Shown piece by piece: positions 7,601-13,329 of a DNA stretch of 14,448 nt; position 1 is the first letter of the stretch, and each line of letters begins with the position of its first letter. The DNA is from an uncultured Myxococcales bacterium (lineage in GTDB: Bacteria > Myxococcota_A > Bradymonadia > Bradymonadales > Bradymonadaceae): contig CAJXPN010000022.1 of NCBI GenBank assembly GCA_913058025.1, forward strand, positions 1-14,448. Direction: 5' to 3'. Below the pieces are notes generated by a model that worked only from the letters and a program-made list of their open reading frames with translations, was not told the DNA's origin and did not search any database. The position numbers and the translations under genes are program-made.

Positions 7601-7950
7601 CCGTGCTCGGCCTCGTGCCTCCAGGGCAGCGGCTCGATCAACTCGACGAGGTTCGGAGAGCTCTCGAAGCCGAAGACCTCGAGCGGCTGCTTCTCCCCCT
7701 CGCTGTCGTAGACGAAGAGGTCGGGGCCCTCGACGGCCACGCGGATCTCGTGGCCGATCGTCTCCGGGATCGGGTGATCCAGCCCCGACTTGGGCACACC
7801 CGTCACGATCAGCGCGCGCCGCGCCTTCGACTCCGGGTGGCGCACACGGTACGCCGTGAACTGCCCCTGCGCCGACCTCTTGGGTCCCACCCCGACCTTG
7901 AACAGGTCGGAGAGCGCGCGCACGTCTTCGATCAGGTATGCGTATATCAT
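4627..7950 (-). CDS. Large two-part protein of the FtsH-like operon (helical repeats)
   Basis: 1107 residues; last gene of the operon. Its ATG shares its A with the TGA of the preceding 90-aa gene, so translation is coupled. There is no signal peptide or membrane segment, so it is cytoplasmic. Residues 1-440 are beta-rich mixed sequence (opening MIYAYLIEDVRALSDLFKVG) with many Trp/Tyr and conserved-looking patches such as WRHEHPLADLWRRAW (197-211). Residues about 441-510 are a disordered basic/Pro linker (PKTPKPKPGTRGQRRAQRAA region). From about 510 to the end the protein is almost all amphipathic helix (for example LARIFAGMGLSSRARDLIER and ARALMDLGREKDAMRMLVDI), suggestive of TPR-like or other alpha-solenoid repeats. 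I recognise no enzyme motif. By position it is likely the sensor, scaffold or adaptor that hands targets to the FtsH-like protease. It may correspond to one of the 'FtsH ternary system' X domains I recall from Pfam; this is not verified. Confidence 0.85.
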   Translation of the reverse strand: MIYAYLIEDVRALSDLFKVGVGPKRSAQGQFTAYRVRHPESKARRALIVTGVPKSGLDHPIPETIGHEIRVAVEGPDLFVYDSEGEKQPLEVFGFESSPNLVELIEPLPWRHEAEHGIPVIFWLDDESMMPEIVRRSLYLNNDRVQISRVTDGEDSPLLVRIESPSYYLLAWCEEQEPGAIEMFYPMTEGPGLYVQWRHEHPLADLWRRAWSEQTDRWVFFPANERRRHVAKPEWESIYELTDFTVTLEAEDEWNQIDADIEHFEISLKLSPRHEPADIETLLLHERDRDKLEDFLALSDEADLDKLEISVQTDGDKRWYFVREKHRGDGIMLVELGGRGFARYKGFDNLYMPIGLVLEPQLRRDQYKRLFNLTPATLTFVVPDAGEDVSGGDLIKARQIKVRKSSFEPFAHFVDHVVHFDEEALQSALGRSVFDLDVYKTSPSRPGMGRDGGEERKVSKPKTPKPKPGTRGQRRAQRAAQRQRRMAERSVSDSDGVVVQENQPATPTELELIETDIERDIVRQGPRVELWQELLEVKHRRGKWLEASVCAVEGMWSETFPDGEETNNPEATTFSPGFITALNSAGGEPEELAVVADLLEKLQADGGDIAYIMQAAGKLRGVETRLGKKVRWLAWREILTRTQDVRAQEEVREAILDQLNKKGLETNDVPTFIRERILKDPDLEVDEDDMEDGSDASYVLQNVEAIENALGQLQTFKIREASLASLARIFAGMGLSSRARDLIERSLHAMEQDLDGESSPDEQRAWHQRLRDFFAPTGGGRSDGGKAPERWHVWVALNAWLVYQRVEPARAEDAKAAYELLFAQLQSYEKDELRKTQESLEARVGQTNVAEFLAVDTRSFFSSRDLPDEMNKVVKGLKQSHKKGEEKKVNELVARGIQLATKDMTESNSPSLETVARLILEMVETLRKLKWDKEQRPVQQFEEFVKALPKEPRSRDSSRLYFAVLHCAAARALMDLGREKDAMRMLVDIMKWVGEDYMQVLDFVDLVKKEVLLAVELAPRNQRTDALKHLMETLIEQERLEIGEDPDHPGVGFQTSFQAYELIQMIDHTLEAAISNEKLVLRRLRDFEEREESRIRHWIQRDQPATP

Positions 7951-8222
7951 CAGTCTCCGCCGCTCCCCTGCGTCTGCCCCTCACGCGCCGGACCGTCCGT
8001 GACCTGCTCCCGCTTCGCGGGCTCAGGCTGCACGCGCCCAATCTTGACCTGACCCAGATCGGACGGGTCCAGGATGCCCTGGCCGAGCAGGCGCTCGACG
8101 ATGTCGGCGTGGTCCTGCTCGTGCTCGAACGGGAGCGCATCGTCCTCCGACTCGTAGTCGATGTAGATGTCTCTCTTCCCGGTCTTCGGGTTCGACACCA
8201 ACCGGATCTTCACCTCTGCCAT
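7950..8222 (-). CDS. Small acidic protein of the FtsH-like operon
   Basis: 90 residues from ATG 8222, with CAGGAG about 8-9 bases upstream. It begins with a beta-hairpin-like stretch (MAEVKIRLVSNPKTGKRDIY, then IDYESEDDALPFEHEQDHAD) and a helix (IVERLLGQGILD); the last 30 residues are polar and probably disordered (Lys/Glu/Gln/Gly). The short beta-beta-helix layout and the ALPFEHEQDH patch recall small ubiquitin-like or DUF2997-like partners that accompany AAA+/radical-SAM operons, but the resemblance is weak and there is no diglycine conjugation tail; the C-terminus is GSGGD. It is translationally coupled to the 1107-aa protein, implying a fixed ratio or a complex. Function unknown; adaptor or tag-like substrate is a guess. 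Confidence 0.8.
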   Translation of the reverse strand: MAEVKIRLVSNPKTGKRDIYIDYESEDDALPFEHEQDHADIVERLLGQGILDPSDLGQVKIGRVQPEPAKREQVTDGPAREGQTQGSGGD

Positions 8223-8306
8223 TCTCGCGCTCCTGTCGTCTCGCGCCTGCCCTGAAGACCCCTCTGGGGTGCGTCGGTACAGCCGCCGTCATGTCGTCGC
8301 GGGTCA

Positions 8307-8338
8307 CGTCGCGGGGGCCTCTGGAGGCCCCCGCGACG
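8307..8338 (-). repeat. GC-rich hairpin between the ftsH-like gene and the 90-aa gene
   Basis: The 15-base arms CGTCGCGGGGGCCTC (8307-8321) and GAGGCCCCCGCGACG (8324-8338) are perfectly complementary around TG. It starts 31 bases after the stop of the FtsH-like gene on the transcript and lacks a following U-tract. It may be an mRNA 3'-end stabiliser, a processing site or a leaky terminator that lowers expression of the last two genes. Confidence 0.7.
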
Positions 8339-8368
8339 CGCCCTCGCAGCGTCTTCTTCTAACACATC

Positions 8369-10564
8369 TCAGTCGGCCTCGGGCGCCGTCTTCTTCGGCC
8401 CGATCTTGAACTCCTTGCCGTCGAAGATCTCCTTGATCTCCTCGAGACCGATGGTCTTCTTCTCGTGCAAGGTCGCCACGATCTTGCCGTGATGCTCGGC
8501 GTACTGGTTGAGCGTCTCACGGCAGCGCTTGCGCTGCTTCTCCAGGATCTCGTAGACCTCGGAGTCCACGCGCGCGGCCGTCGACTCGGCGATGTCGCGG
8601 CGCTTGAGCGCGCGCACGACCTCGTTGGTCACCTGCTCCTGCGAGCGGTAGACGCGCACGCCGAGCTCGTCGCTCATGCCCAGCTCCTCGACCATCAGGC
8701 TGGCGACCGAGGTCGCCTGGTGAAGGTCGTTGGTGCAGCCGGTCGTGATCTCGCCCAGGAAGATGTCCTCGGCCTCACGCCCGCCCAGCGCCACGCAGAT
8801 GTTGTCGAGCAGCTCGGACTGGCTGAGCATGTGCTGGTTGCGCGCCATCGCGTGCAGCACGTACCCGAGCGCGGCCTCGTGCTCGCTCTGGATCGTCACC
8901 CGCTCGACCGTCGGGCAGTGCGGCAGCACGTACGCCAGGAGCGCGTGCCCCGCCTCGTGCACGGCCACGATGTGGGCCTCCTCCTCGTTGAGCTTGCGCA
9001 TCTTGGGCTTGCGCCTGCCGATCGCCAGCTCCACGTCCTCCTTGTTGACCTCCATCTCGAGCGAGCCGCGGCGCAGGTGCTCACGCTTGAGCGCGCGCAA
9101 CATCGCGTAGATGTGGTCGCCCGAGAAGCGGATGCCGCGCGACGCGTCGGCGAACCCTCCCGTCTCCTGGACCGCGTACTCGACGACGTCCTCGGCCATG
9201 TTGAGGCCGAACTTCTTCAGGTAGATCTCGATGATCGCCTTGCGGTCGTCCTTGTCCGGGTAGGGGATGTTGATCGAGAGCTCGAAGCGGCCCGGGCGCA
9301 TCAGCGCAGGGTCGAGCGACTCCTCGAAGTTCGTCGTGCCCACGACGAACACCAGCTCCTCCTTGCGGAAGCCGTCCATCTCCGTGAGTAGCTGGTTGAC
9401 CATCGAGTGCTCCACGCCGCTGCCCGTGTAGGTGCCGCGGGCAGACGCGAACGAGTCGAGCTCGTCGAAGATGATGATCGAGGGCGCAGACTTTCGCGCC
9501 TGCGCGAACACGCGGCGGAGGTTCTCCTCCGACTCGCCCACCCACTTCGACTTCAGCTCCGGACCCGACACGATGCTCACCGTCGCGTTGAGCGCGGTCG
9601 CGATCGCCTTGGCGAAGAACGTCTTACCCGTACCCGGCGGGCCCCAGAAGATCATGCCCTTGGGCACGATCTCCTCGATCGACTTCACGTGGTCGGCGCT
9701 CTCGCTCCCCTCCTTCATCAGGAGCAGGTCGAGGATCTCGGTCTGGATCTTCTCCTTGACCTTGGTGTAACCGCCGATCTCGGTGTGCAGGTCCACGCGC
9801 GGGACCTCCAGGTCACCGATGAGCGTGAGCTTGCGGATGTCCCGGTAGATCGCATCGACGGAGCCCGCCGCCGCGGGATCGAAGTCCACCCTCGACTCGA
9901 GCTGCGCGAGCACCTGCCTGGCGCGCACGGCGTTCAGCCCTGACAGGTACTTGTAGAGCTTGTACGGGTTGAACGTCTCGACGCCGAACTTGCGCGCCTC
10001 GCGCTGTAAGATGAGCCCCGGGAGCTTGTCACGGGCGATGCCCATGATGTCGTACTTCACCGCGAAGACCTTCTCGATCACCGACGGGATCTCGAAGCCC
10101 GGATCACAGAACCCCAGGAACACGAGGTCCGGGTTCTCGTACATGATCGCGGCCGCCTCGCGCGCCTCCATCCCCAGCGAGCTGCGCGTCGTCGTCGTCA
10201 GAATGTCCAGGTGCGTGATCGCCAGGACGCCGTCGTCGCGCGCGCCGTAGATCGCCTCGCGAAGCTCGTCGAGCAGGCGCTGCGTCAGCGTCGCGTTCGA
10301 CTGCATCGGGTTCTCGGGGTCCGGCGCGCGAGGGTGCCCGGAGAGCAACCTGAGCCTGGGACCGCCCGAGGTCTTGAAGCGCTTGCGGAGCGCCTTGTAG
10401 AGATAGTTCGAGAGCTGCTTGTCGCACTCGATGAGCACCGACAGACGGCTGCGCAGCTTCTCCTCGATCCAGTCGAGGTCCTCTCGGTACACCACCTCGA
10501 CCGCTTCGTCGTACGTCAGGTGCGAGGGCAATGAATCGATGGGTATGTTCAGCGAATCCGACAC
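8369..10564 (-). CDS. Soluble FtsH-like AAA+ ATPase / M41 zinc metalloprotease
   Basis: 731 residues from GTG 10564, with GGAG at 10574-10577. Residues about 255-520 are an AAA+ module: Walker A GPPGTGKT (308-315), pore loop KWVGESEENLR (340-350), Walker B IIIFDELD (363-370), second region of homology GTTNFEESLDPALMRPGRFE with Arg423 and Arg426. Residues about 525-715 are an M41 peptidase: HEAGH (536-540) and Asp613 in TNDLHQATSVASLMVEELGM as the expected third zinc ligand, 77 residues from His536, close to the 78 in E. coli FtsH; VALGGREAE is also present. All catalytic residues are intact, so it should unfold and degrade proteins using ATP. Unlike housekeeping FtsH it has no N-terminal transmembrane helices. 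Instead it has a 250-residue region resembling an AAA domain without a P-loop (GVLAITHLDIL; LVFLGFCDPGFEIPSVIEKV). The pore loop is Cdc48-like. It is probably the effector of this operon rather than the cell's general FtsH. Confidence 0.95.
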   Translation of the reverse strand: MSDSLNIPIDSLPSHLTYDEAVEVVYREDLDWIEEKLRSRLSVLIECDKQLSNYLYKALRKRFKTSGGPRLRLLSGHPRAPDPENPMQSNATLTQRLLDELREAIYGARDDGVLAITHLDILTTTTRSSLGMEAREAAAIMYENPDLVFLGFCDPGFEIPSVIEKVFAVKYDIMGIARDKLPGLILQREARKFGVETFNPYKLYKYLSGLNAVRARQVLAQLESRVDFDPAAAGSVDAIYRDIRKLTLIGDLEVPRVDLHTEIGGYTKVKEKIQTEILDLLLMKEGSESADHVKSIEEIVPKGMIFWGPPGTGKTFFAKAIATALNATVSIVSGPELKSKWVGESEENLRRVFAQARKSAPSIIIFDELDSFASARGTYTGSGVEHSMVNQLLTEMDGFRKEELVFVVGTTNFEESLDPALMRPGRFELSINIPYPDKDDRKAIIEIYLKKFGLNMAEDVVEYAVQETGGFADASRGIRFSGDHIYAMLRALKREHLRRGSLEMEVNKEDVELAIGRRKPKMRKLNEEEAHIVAVHEAGHALLAYVLPHCPTVERVTIQSEHEAALGYVLHAMARNQHMLSQSELLDNICVALGGREAEDIFLGEITTGCTNDLHQATSVASLMVEELGMSDELGVRVYRSQEQVTNEVVRALKRRDIAESTAARVDSEVYEILEKQRKRCRETLNQYAEHHGKIVATLHEKKTIGLEEIKEIFDGKEFKIGPKKTAPEAD

Positions 10565-10581
10565 GATGCTTCACTCCGCAT

Positions 10582-10603
10582 CTCGGCCCTCAGACGGGCC
10601 GAG
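10582..10603 (-). repeat. Hairpin just upstream of the ftsH-like start codon
   Basis: The arms CTCGGCCC (10582-10589) and GGGCCGAG (10596-10603) form an 8-bp stem with a 6-base loop, ending 17 bases before the GTG start and close to the GGAG ribosome binding site. Its arms can also pair with those of the larger hairpin at 10692-10729, so the leader could switch between structures and affect translation of the protease gene. Confidence 0.55.
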
Positions 10604-10691
10604 CATAAAACGCCCGCTCACGCGGTGCGACATCACAGCGCGCCCCCGGCCACGCCCCCCTGGGGACGCCGCCGGGCACGCGCCTTGGCGT

Positions 10692-10729
10692 GCGCTCGGG
10701 CCGAGCCCTCATGGGCTCGGCCCGAGCGC
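10692..10729 (-). repeat. Perfect 17-bp GC-rich hairpin in the ftsH-like leader
   Basis: The arms 10692-10708 (GCGCTCGGGCCGAGCCC) and 10713-10729 (GGGCTCGGCCCGAGCGC) are exact complements around TCAT. It begins 36 bases after the stop of the 187-aa gene on the transcript, in the longest gap of the operon (201 bases). No U-tract follows on the minus strand, so intrinsic termination would be weak. mRNA stabilisation, partial termination or attenuation are possible. Confidence 0.7.
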
Positions 10730-10765
10730 TCCGCGCGCTCTTCGAACCAACACTCTGACCGCAGC

Positions 10766-11329
10766 TCAGATCTCGACCTTGATCACGAGCTCGTACTCGC
10801 CGTTCTCGTTCACGCCCTCATGCTGCTCGATGACCTCGCCCATACGACCCGCCTTGCGCTTGAGCGCCTCAGCGTAGACGTCCTGGAGCGTGTGGTTCAT
10901 CTCCTCGATGCGCTCACGCTCGCCGTCGGCGAGCTGCTGAGTGACCTTGCGCTGGGTCTCCTTGCGGCCGCGCTCGACGAGCGCGTCCGCCTGCGTGCGG
11001 GCGCTGCCCTCGGCCTGGCGCCTGGCCGACTGGCGCGACTCCGCGTCGCCCCACGCGTCGACCTTGCCCTTGACCTCCGACTCCGACGCGAGCTCGGTCG
11101 ACACCTCGAGCGTCTCCAGGTCCACGGTGATCGTCTCACCGCCATCCTGCTCACGCACGAGCTTGCCATCCTCATCCTCCTCGAAGCCGCGGGCGACGAG
11201 CTGCTCGCGCAGCAGGTCCCTCATCTCCTCCTCAGGGAGAATGTCCCGCAGGTCGAGCTGGTGGATCGTCTTGTCGTCTGCGGAGACGACCTCGGCGACC
11301 TCCAGCGATACCCTGTATGAAAGACTCAT
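10766..11329 (-). CDS. 187-aa uncharacterised protein of the FtsH-like operon
   Basis: 187 residues from ATG 11329, preceded by the purine-rich AGAGGAGAGGGAGAAG. The first 80 residues look like a small alpha/beta domain (SYRVSLEVAEVV; LDLRDILPEEEMRDLLREQL; DGGETITVDLETLEV). Residues about 92-165 form a long, highly charged helix, possibly a coiled coil (ARRQAEGSARTQADALVERG onward). The last 15 residues are a beta strand (NGEYELVIKVEI). There is no signal peptide and no catalytic motif. It lies between the 371-aa gene (95-base gap) and the FtsH-like gene (201-base gap). The shape, a beta-rich platform interrupted by a long helix, fits an adaptor or oligomerising partner of the protease. I recall similar proteins grouped as 'FtsH ternary system' domains, unverified. 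Function unknown. Confidence 0.82.
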   Translation of the reverse strand: MSLSYRVSLEVAEVVSADDKTIHQLDLRDILPEEEMRDLLREQLVARGFEEDEDGKLVREQDGGETITVDLETLEVSTELASESEVKGKVDAWGDAESRQSARRQAEGSARTQADALVERGRKETQRKVTQQLADGERERIEEMNHTLQDVYAEALKRKAGRMGEVIEQHEGVNENGEYELVIKVEI

Positions 11330-11348
11330 CTTCTCCCTCTCCTCTCTT

Positions 11349-11370
11349 GCGCGCGGCGGATGCCGCGCGC
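11349..11370 (-). repeat. GC-rich hairpin upstream of the 187-aa gene
   Basis: The arms GCGCGCGGC (11349-11357) and GCCGCGCGC (11362-11370) pair perfectly with loop GGAT. On the transcript it ends 19 bases before the ATG at 11329 and immediately before the purine-rich ribosome binding region. It could modulate initiation or mark an RNA processing point. On the plus strand it is followed by TTGTGTTT, so it could also block antisense transcription. Confidence 0.6.
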
Positions 11371-11424
11371 TTGTGTTTCGCTCGCCACGTGGGCCGCCCG
11401 TTCAGGCCACCCTCGCGCGACTCC

Positions 11425-12540
11425 TCACGAAATGACCGCGTTGAGTTGATTCGACAGCGACCTCGCGCGGTCCGCCGTGGGGTTGAAGTCCCACGACTCG
11501 TACGCGCTCATGAACACCCTGTCTGGCGCCTCGCGGTCCACCGGATGCACCGCGCGCGCCTCCTGATACTCCTCGAACAGCTCCCAACCCACGTGCATCG
11601 CCCGACCCCAGGTCCTCATGTACGTGTCTCGGTCGACGAACCTCAGATCCCGGGCGACCCTGTTGAACTCGCCCAGCGCCATCTCCTCGGCGTCCTCCCT
11701 CCTGAAGTGCTCCATGAAGAACAACATCAGCGGGATGAGCAGATCACGACGCTCCTCCTCTCGCGCTCGCTTCACAAGCGCCGTGAAGTACGTCTCCATT
11801 CCCTCGTTGAGCCGGTGGAACCGCTCGAGCGAGTCCCAGCGCGTCTCGAGCTCGCGGTTCCAGCACCTCGAGAGGTGCCCTCCGAGCCACGGAATCAACG
11901 CGTCCAGGTCCGGCTTCGCGATCCGCGCCATCGCCTCCTCGGGCTTGCGCCTGGCGTCCAGCCTCGCGACCTCGGTCAGCGGGTTGCGCGTCAGGAAGCC
12001 CCAGTAGTTGTTGTCGACCTCGAACGCCGCCGCCCTCACCTTAAGGAACGTCACGTGGTGCGCGAGCACGTCCCCGTTCCTCTTGAAGCTGATCCTCTTG
12101 GAGCGCGGGTACATCGACTGCGTGCTCTTGCCCGACTTCCCGGGCACCGACATCCCGCCCGCGTTGCAGACCGCGTTGTACGCGATCATCAACGTCTCCA
12201 CCGACGGGTCGCCGAACTCGAGCTGGAGGTCGCTCCACACGCGGCTGTCGATCAGGCGCACGTTCTTGATCGGCTCCTCCTCGCCCGGGCGAGCCCACTC
12301 GAGCGCTCGCCAGCCGCCCTCACGGCACAGGAAGCCCAGCGACCCCCTCTTGACCACCTCGCCAAGCGCCTCGAGCACCTCCGAGGTCACGTACTCCGCC
12401 TTGCCCACCGGCATCATGTTCGCGCGCTTGATCCTCAGATCTCGGCGGCTGAACACGTCCACGGCGAACGGCAGGAACAGGAACGCACCCGTCTGATGGT
12501 GCTTGTCCGCCGCGCTCATGTTGCTCTGCTTCGTACTCAA
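11425..12540 (-). CDS. 371-aa uncharacterised protein of the FtsH-like operon
   Basis: 371 residues from TTG 12540, supported by GGAGAG at 12548-12553 seven bases upstream, inside the end of the activase gene; an ATG at 12519 has no such site. The gap to the previous stop is 4 bases, so the two are coupled. It opens with a hydrophobic stretch (TGAFLFLPFAVDVFSRRDLR) too short and interrupted to be a membrane helix. Residues about 100-185 are mixed alpha/beta with a Gly/Ser/Lys-rich loop, GGMSVPGKSGKSTQS (128-142), which is not a proper Walker A. Residues 190-371 are mostly helical with many Trp and Arg/Glu pairs. I do not recognise the family. Coupling to the NrdG-like activase makes it the leading candidate for the activase's protein partner, but it has no glycyl-radical motif (RVxGY-like). 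Confidence 0.82.
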   Translation of the reverse strand: MSTKQSNMSAADKHHQTGAFLFLPFAVDVFSRRDLRIKRANMMPVGKAEYVTSEVLEALGEVVKRGSLGFLCREGGWRALEWARPGEEEPIKNVRLIDSRVWSDLQLEFGDPSVETLMIAYNAVCNAGGMSVPGKSGKSTQSMYPRSKRISFKRNGDVLAHHVTFLKVRAAAFEVDNNYWGFLTRNPLTEVARLDARRKPEEAMARIAKPDLDALIPWLGGHLSRCWNRELETRWDSLERFHRLNEGMETYFTALVKRAREEERRDLLIPLMLFFMEHFRREDAEEMALGEFNRVARDLRFVDRDTYMRTWGRAMHVGWELFEEYQEARAVHPVDREAPDRVFMSAYESWDFNPTADRARSLSNQLNAVIS

Positions 12541-12544
12541 TGGA

Positions 12545-13201
12545 TCACTCTCCAGCCGCTTTCTTGACGCGTATCGACGCCGCGCTCAACGCCACGATGC
12601 TCTCGTCCGGGAACCCGTTGATGGTCACCTCTCCGCCGACCATCCTCAGCTCGATCGTATTCGCGCCCGCCTTCCACGCGCCGCGCTCGTCCTTCATGTG
12701 CGCGTACCTGTCCGTCAGAAAGTGTACCCGCTGGTTCGATGAGCCAATCCATCTTCGATCGTTTACCAGTAGTTTCTGCACGAACGGGCCATCGATGAGC
12801 AGGTCCGTCTGCTCGAGCAGCGCGTCGTAGTCTTCCCGCTCGGCCCTCTTCAGGCGCTCGATCGTCTGGCCCGTGAAGATCATCACGCTCAGCCCCGCCT
12901 CGCGCACGCGCCCGGCGACCTTCGCCAGCGCGTCCGCCTGCCAGAACGGCTCGCCGCCGATGAACGTCACGCCCTCGATGCCCGGCGATGTGAGGATGTC
13001 GTCTGCGACCTCCTCCCATCCCTGTAGGCGCTCTTCTCGATCCTCGAGCATGTGTGGATTGCAACAACCCGGACAACGCAACGGACACCCCTGGACCCAG
13101 AGCGCGTACCTCGCGCCCGGGCCCTCGGCCTCCGTCCAACGGACGCGGTTCGCCACGTTCAACACATCGCCCCCCAGCAGCGTCGTGCCTTCGAATCCCA
13201 T
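12545..13201 (-). CDS. NrdG-like radical-SAM activase
   Basis: 218 residues from ATG 13201, with AAGG-type ribosome binding sequences just upstream; first gene of the operon. The motif LWVQGCPLRCPGCCNP holds a CX3CX2C cluster (Cys39, Cys43, Cys46) that binds a [4Fe-4S] cluster for S-adenosylmethionine cleavage. GGEP at 82-85 is the SAM-binding glycine motif, and TDLLIDGPF (132-140) and GSSNQR (153-158) are hallmarks of the anaerobic ribonucleotide reductase/pyruvate-formate-lyase activase branch. It is longer than E. coli NrdG (154 aa) because of a beta-rich C-terminal extension (160-218) seen in the '4Fe-4S single cluster domain' group. Classical members install a glycyl radical in a partner enzyme. 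No glycyl-radical enzyme is encoded here, so the substrate is probably another protein of the operon, or the cluster may act as a redox sensor. Confidence 0.9.
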   Translation of the reverse strand: MGFEGTTLLGGDVLNVANRVRWTEAEGPGARYALWVQGCPLRCPGCCNPHMLEDREERLQGWEEVADDILTSPGIEGVTFIGGEPFWQADALAKVAGRVREAGLSVMIFTGQTIERLKRAEREDYDALLEQTDLLIDGPFVQKLLVNDRRWIGSSNQRVHFLTDRYAHMKDERGAWKAGANTIELRMVGGEVTINGFPDESIVALSAASIRVKKAAGE

Positions 13202-13229
13202 GTCCTTGCCTTGTTCGAGTCCCTGGAAA

Positions 13230-13257
13230 GTTAAACGACAAACCCGCCCGTCAGCAA
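13230..13257 (-). promoter_or_regulatory. Weak candidate promoter of the operon
   Basis: On the minus strand TTGCTG (13257-13252) is followed after 16 bases by TTTAAC (13235-13230), with 3/6 and 4/6 matches to the sigma-70 -35 and -10 consensus. Initiation would fall about 20 bases before the activase ATG. It is the most AT-rich patch in the divergent region, but the match is weak. Confidence 0.25.
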
Positions 13258-13300
13258 GCGCATTCCCGCTCGCGATGCGATCGAAACGCCCTCCGCCCCC

Positions 13301-13329
13301 TTGAACTGTAGACCCTTCGGGCCGAGTAT
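13301..13329 (+). promoter_or_regulatory. Weak candidate promoter of the XRE regulator gene
   Basis: TTGAAC (13301-13306) resembles a -35 box, and GAGTAT (13324-13329) lies 17 bases downstream in the -10 position. The predicted start of transcription would be at about 13336, the A of the ATG, implying a leaderless transcript; this would fit the absence of a ribosome binding site. The segment contains TCGGGCCGA at 13317-13325, a nearly symmetric sequence also present in the operon's hairpins. Confidence 0.25.

Larger units (their letters stand above)
4627..13201 (-). other. Six-gene FtsH-like / radical-SAM operon
   Basis: All six genes lie on the minus strand without interruption. Gaps in transcription order are 4, 95, 201, 146 and -1 bases. 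The block is bounded by a divergent regulator gene at 13336 and a bidirectional terminator at 4568-4609. The combination of radical-SAM activase, soluble FtsH-like protease, two small partners and two large uncharacterised proteins resembles what I recall as an FtsH 'ternary' conflict system of multicellular bacteria. That label is from memory. Confidence 0.75.

Noticed and set aside
6334..8052. 572-codon open frame on the plus strand
   Set aside because: Antisense to the 1107-aa gene and crossing its start and the end of the 90-aa gene. The Leu/Val/Asp/Arg/Glu-rich composition is what the complement of a GC-rich gene gives.
8465..9391. 308-codon plus-strand frame opposite the FtsH-like gene
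   Set aside because: The minus strand has intact Walker A, Walker B and HEAGH motifs, so the antisense frame is a shadow.
11425..11530. Glycyl-radical motif near the end of the 371-aa protein (RVFMSAYESW)
   Set aside because: The glycyl-radical signature needs a Gly in an RVxGY-like context; here there is no Gly at the key position.
2050..12070. Other CACGTG cores as additional parS sites (near 2054, 9685, 11391 and 12052)
   Set aside because: None has the flanking TTT/AAA arms of the site at 421-436, nor the GTTCCACGTGGAAC form.
11317..12567. 416-codon plus-strand frame opposite the 371-aa gene
   Set aside because: Arg/His/Leu/Val-rich antisense sequence with no domain. The minus-strand gene has a ribosome binding site and fits the operon.
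12537..13241. 234-codon minus-strand frame overlapping the activase
   Set aside because: Same strand, other frame; Gly/Arg-rich translation. The activase frame carries the CX3CX2C and GGEP motifs.
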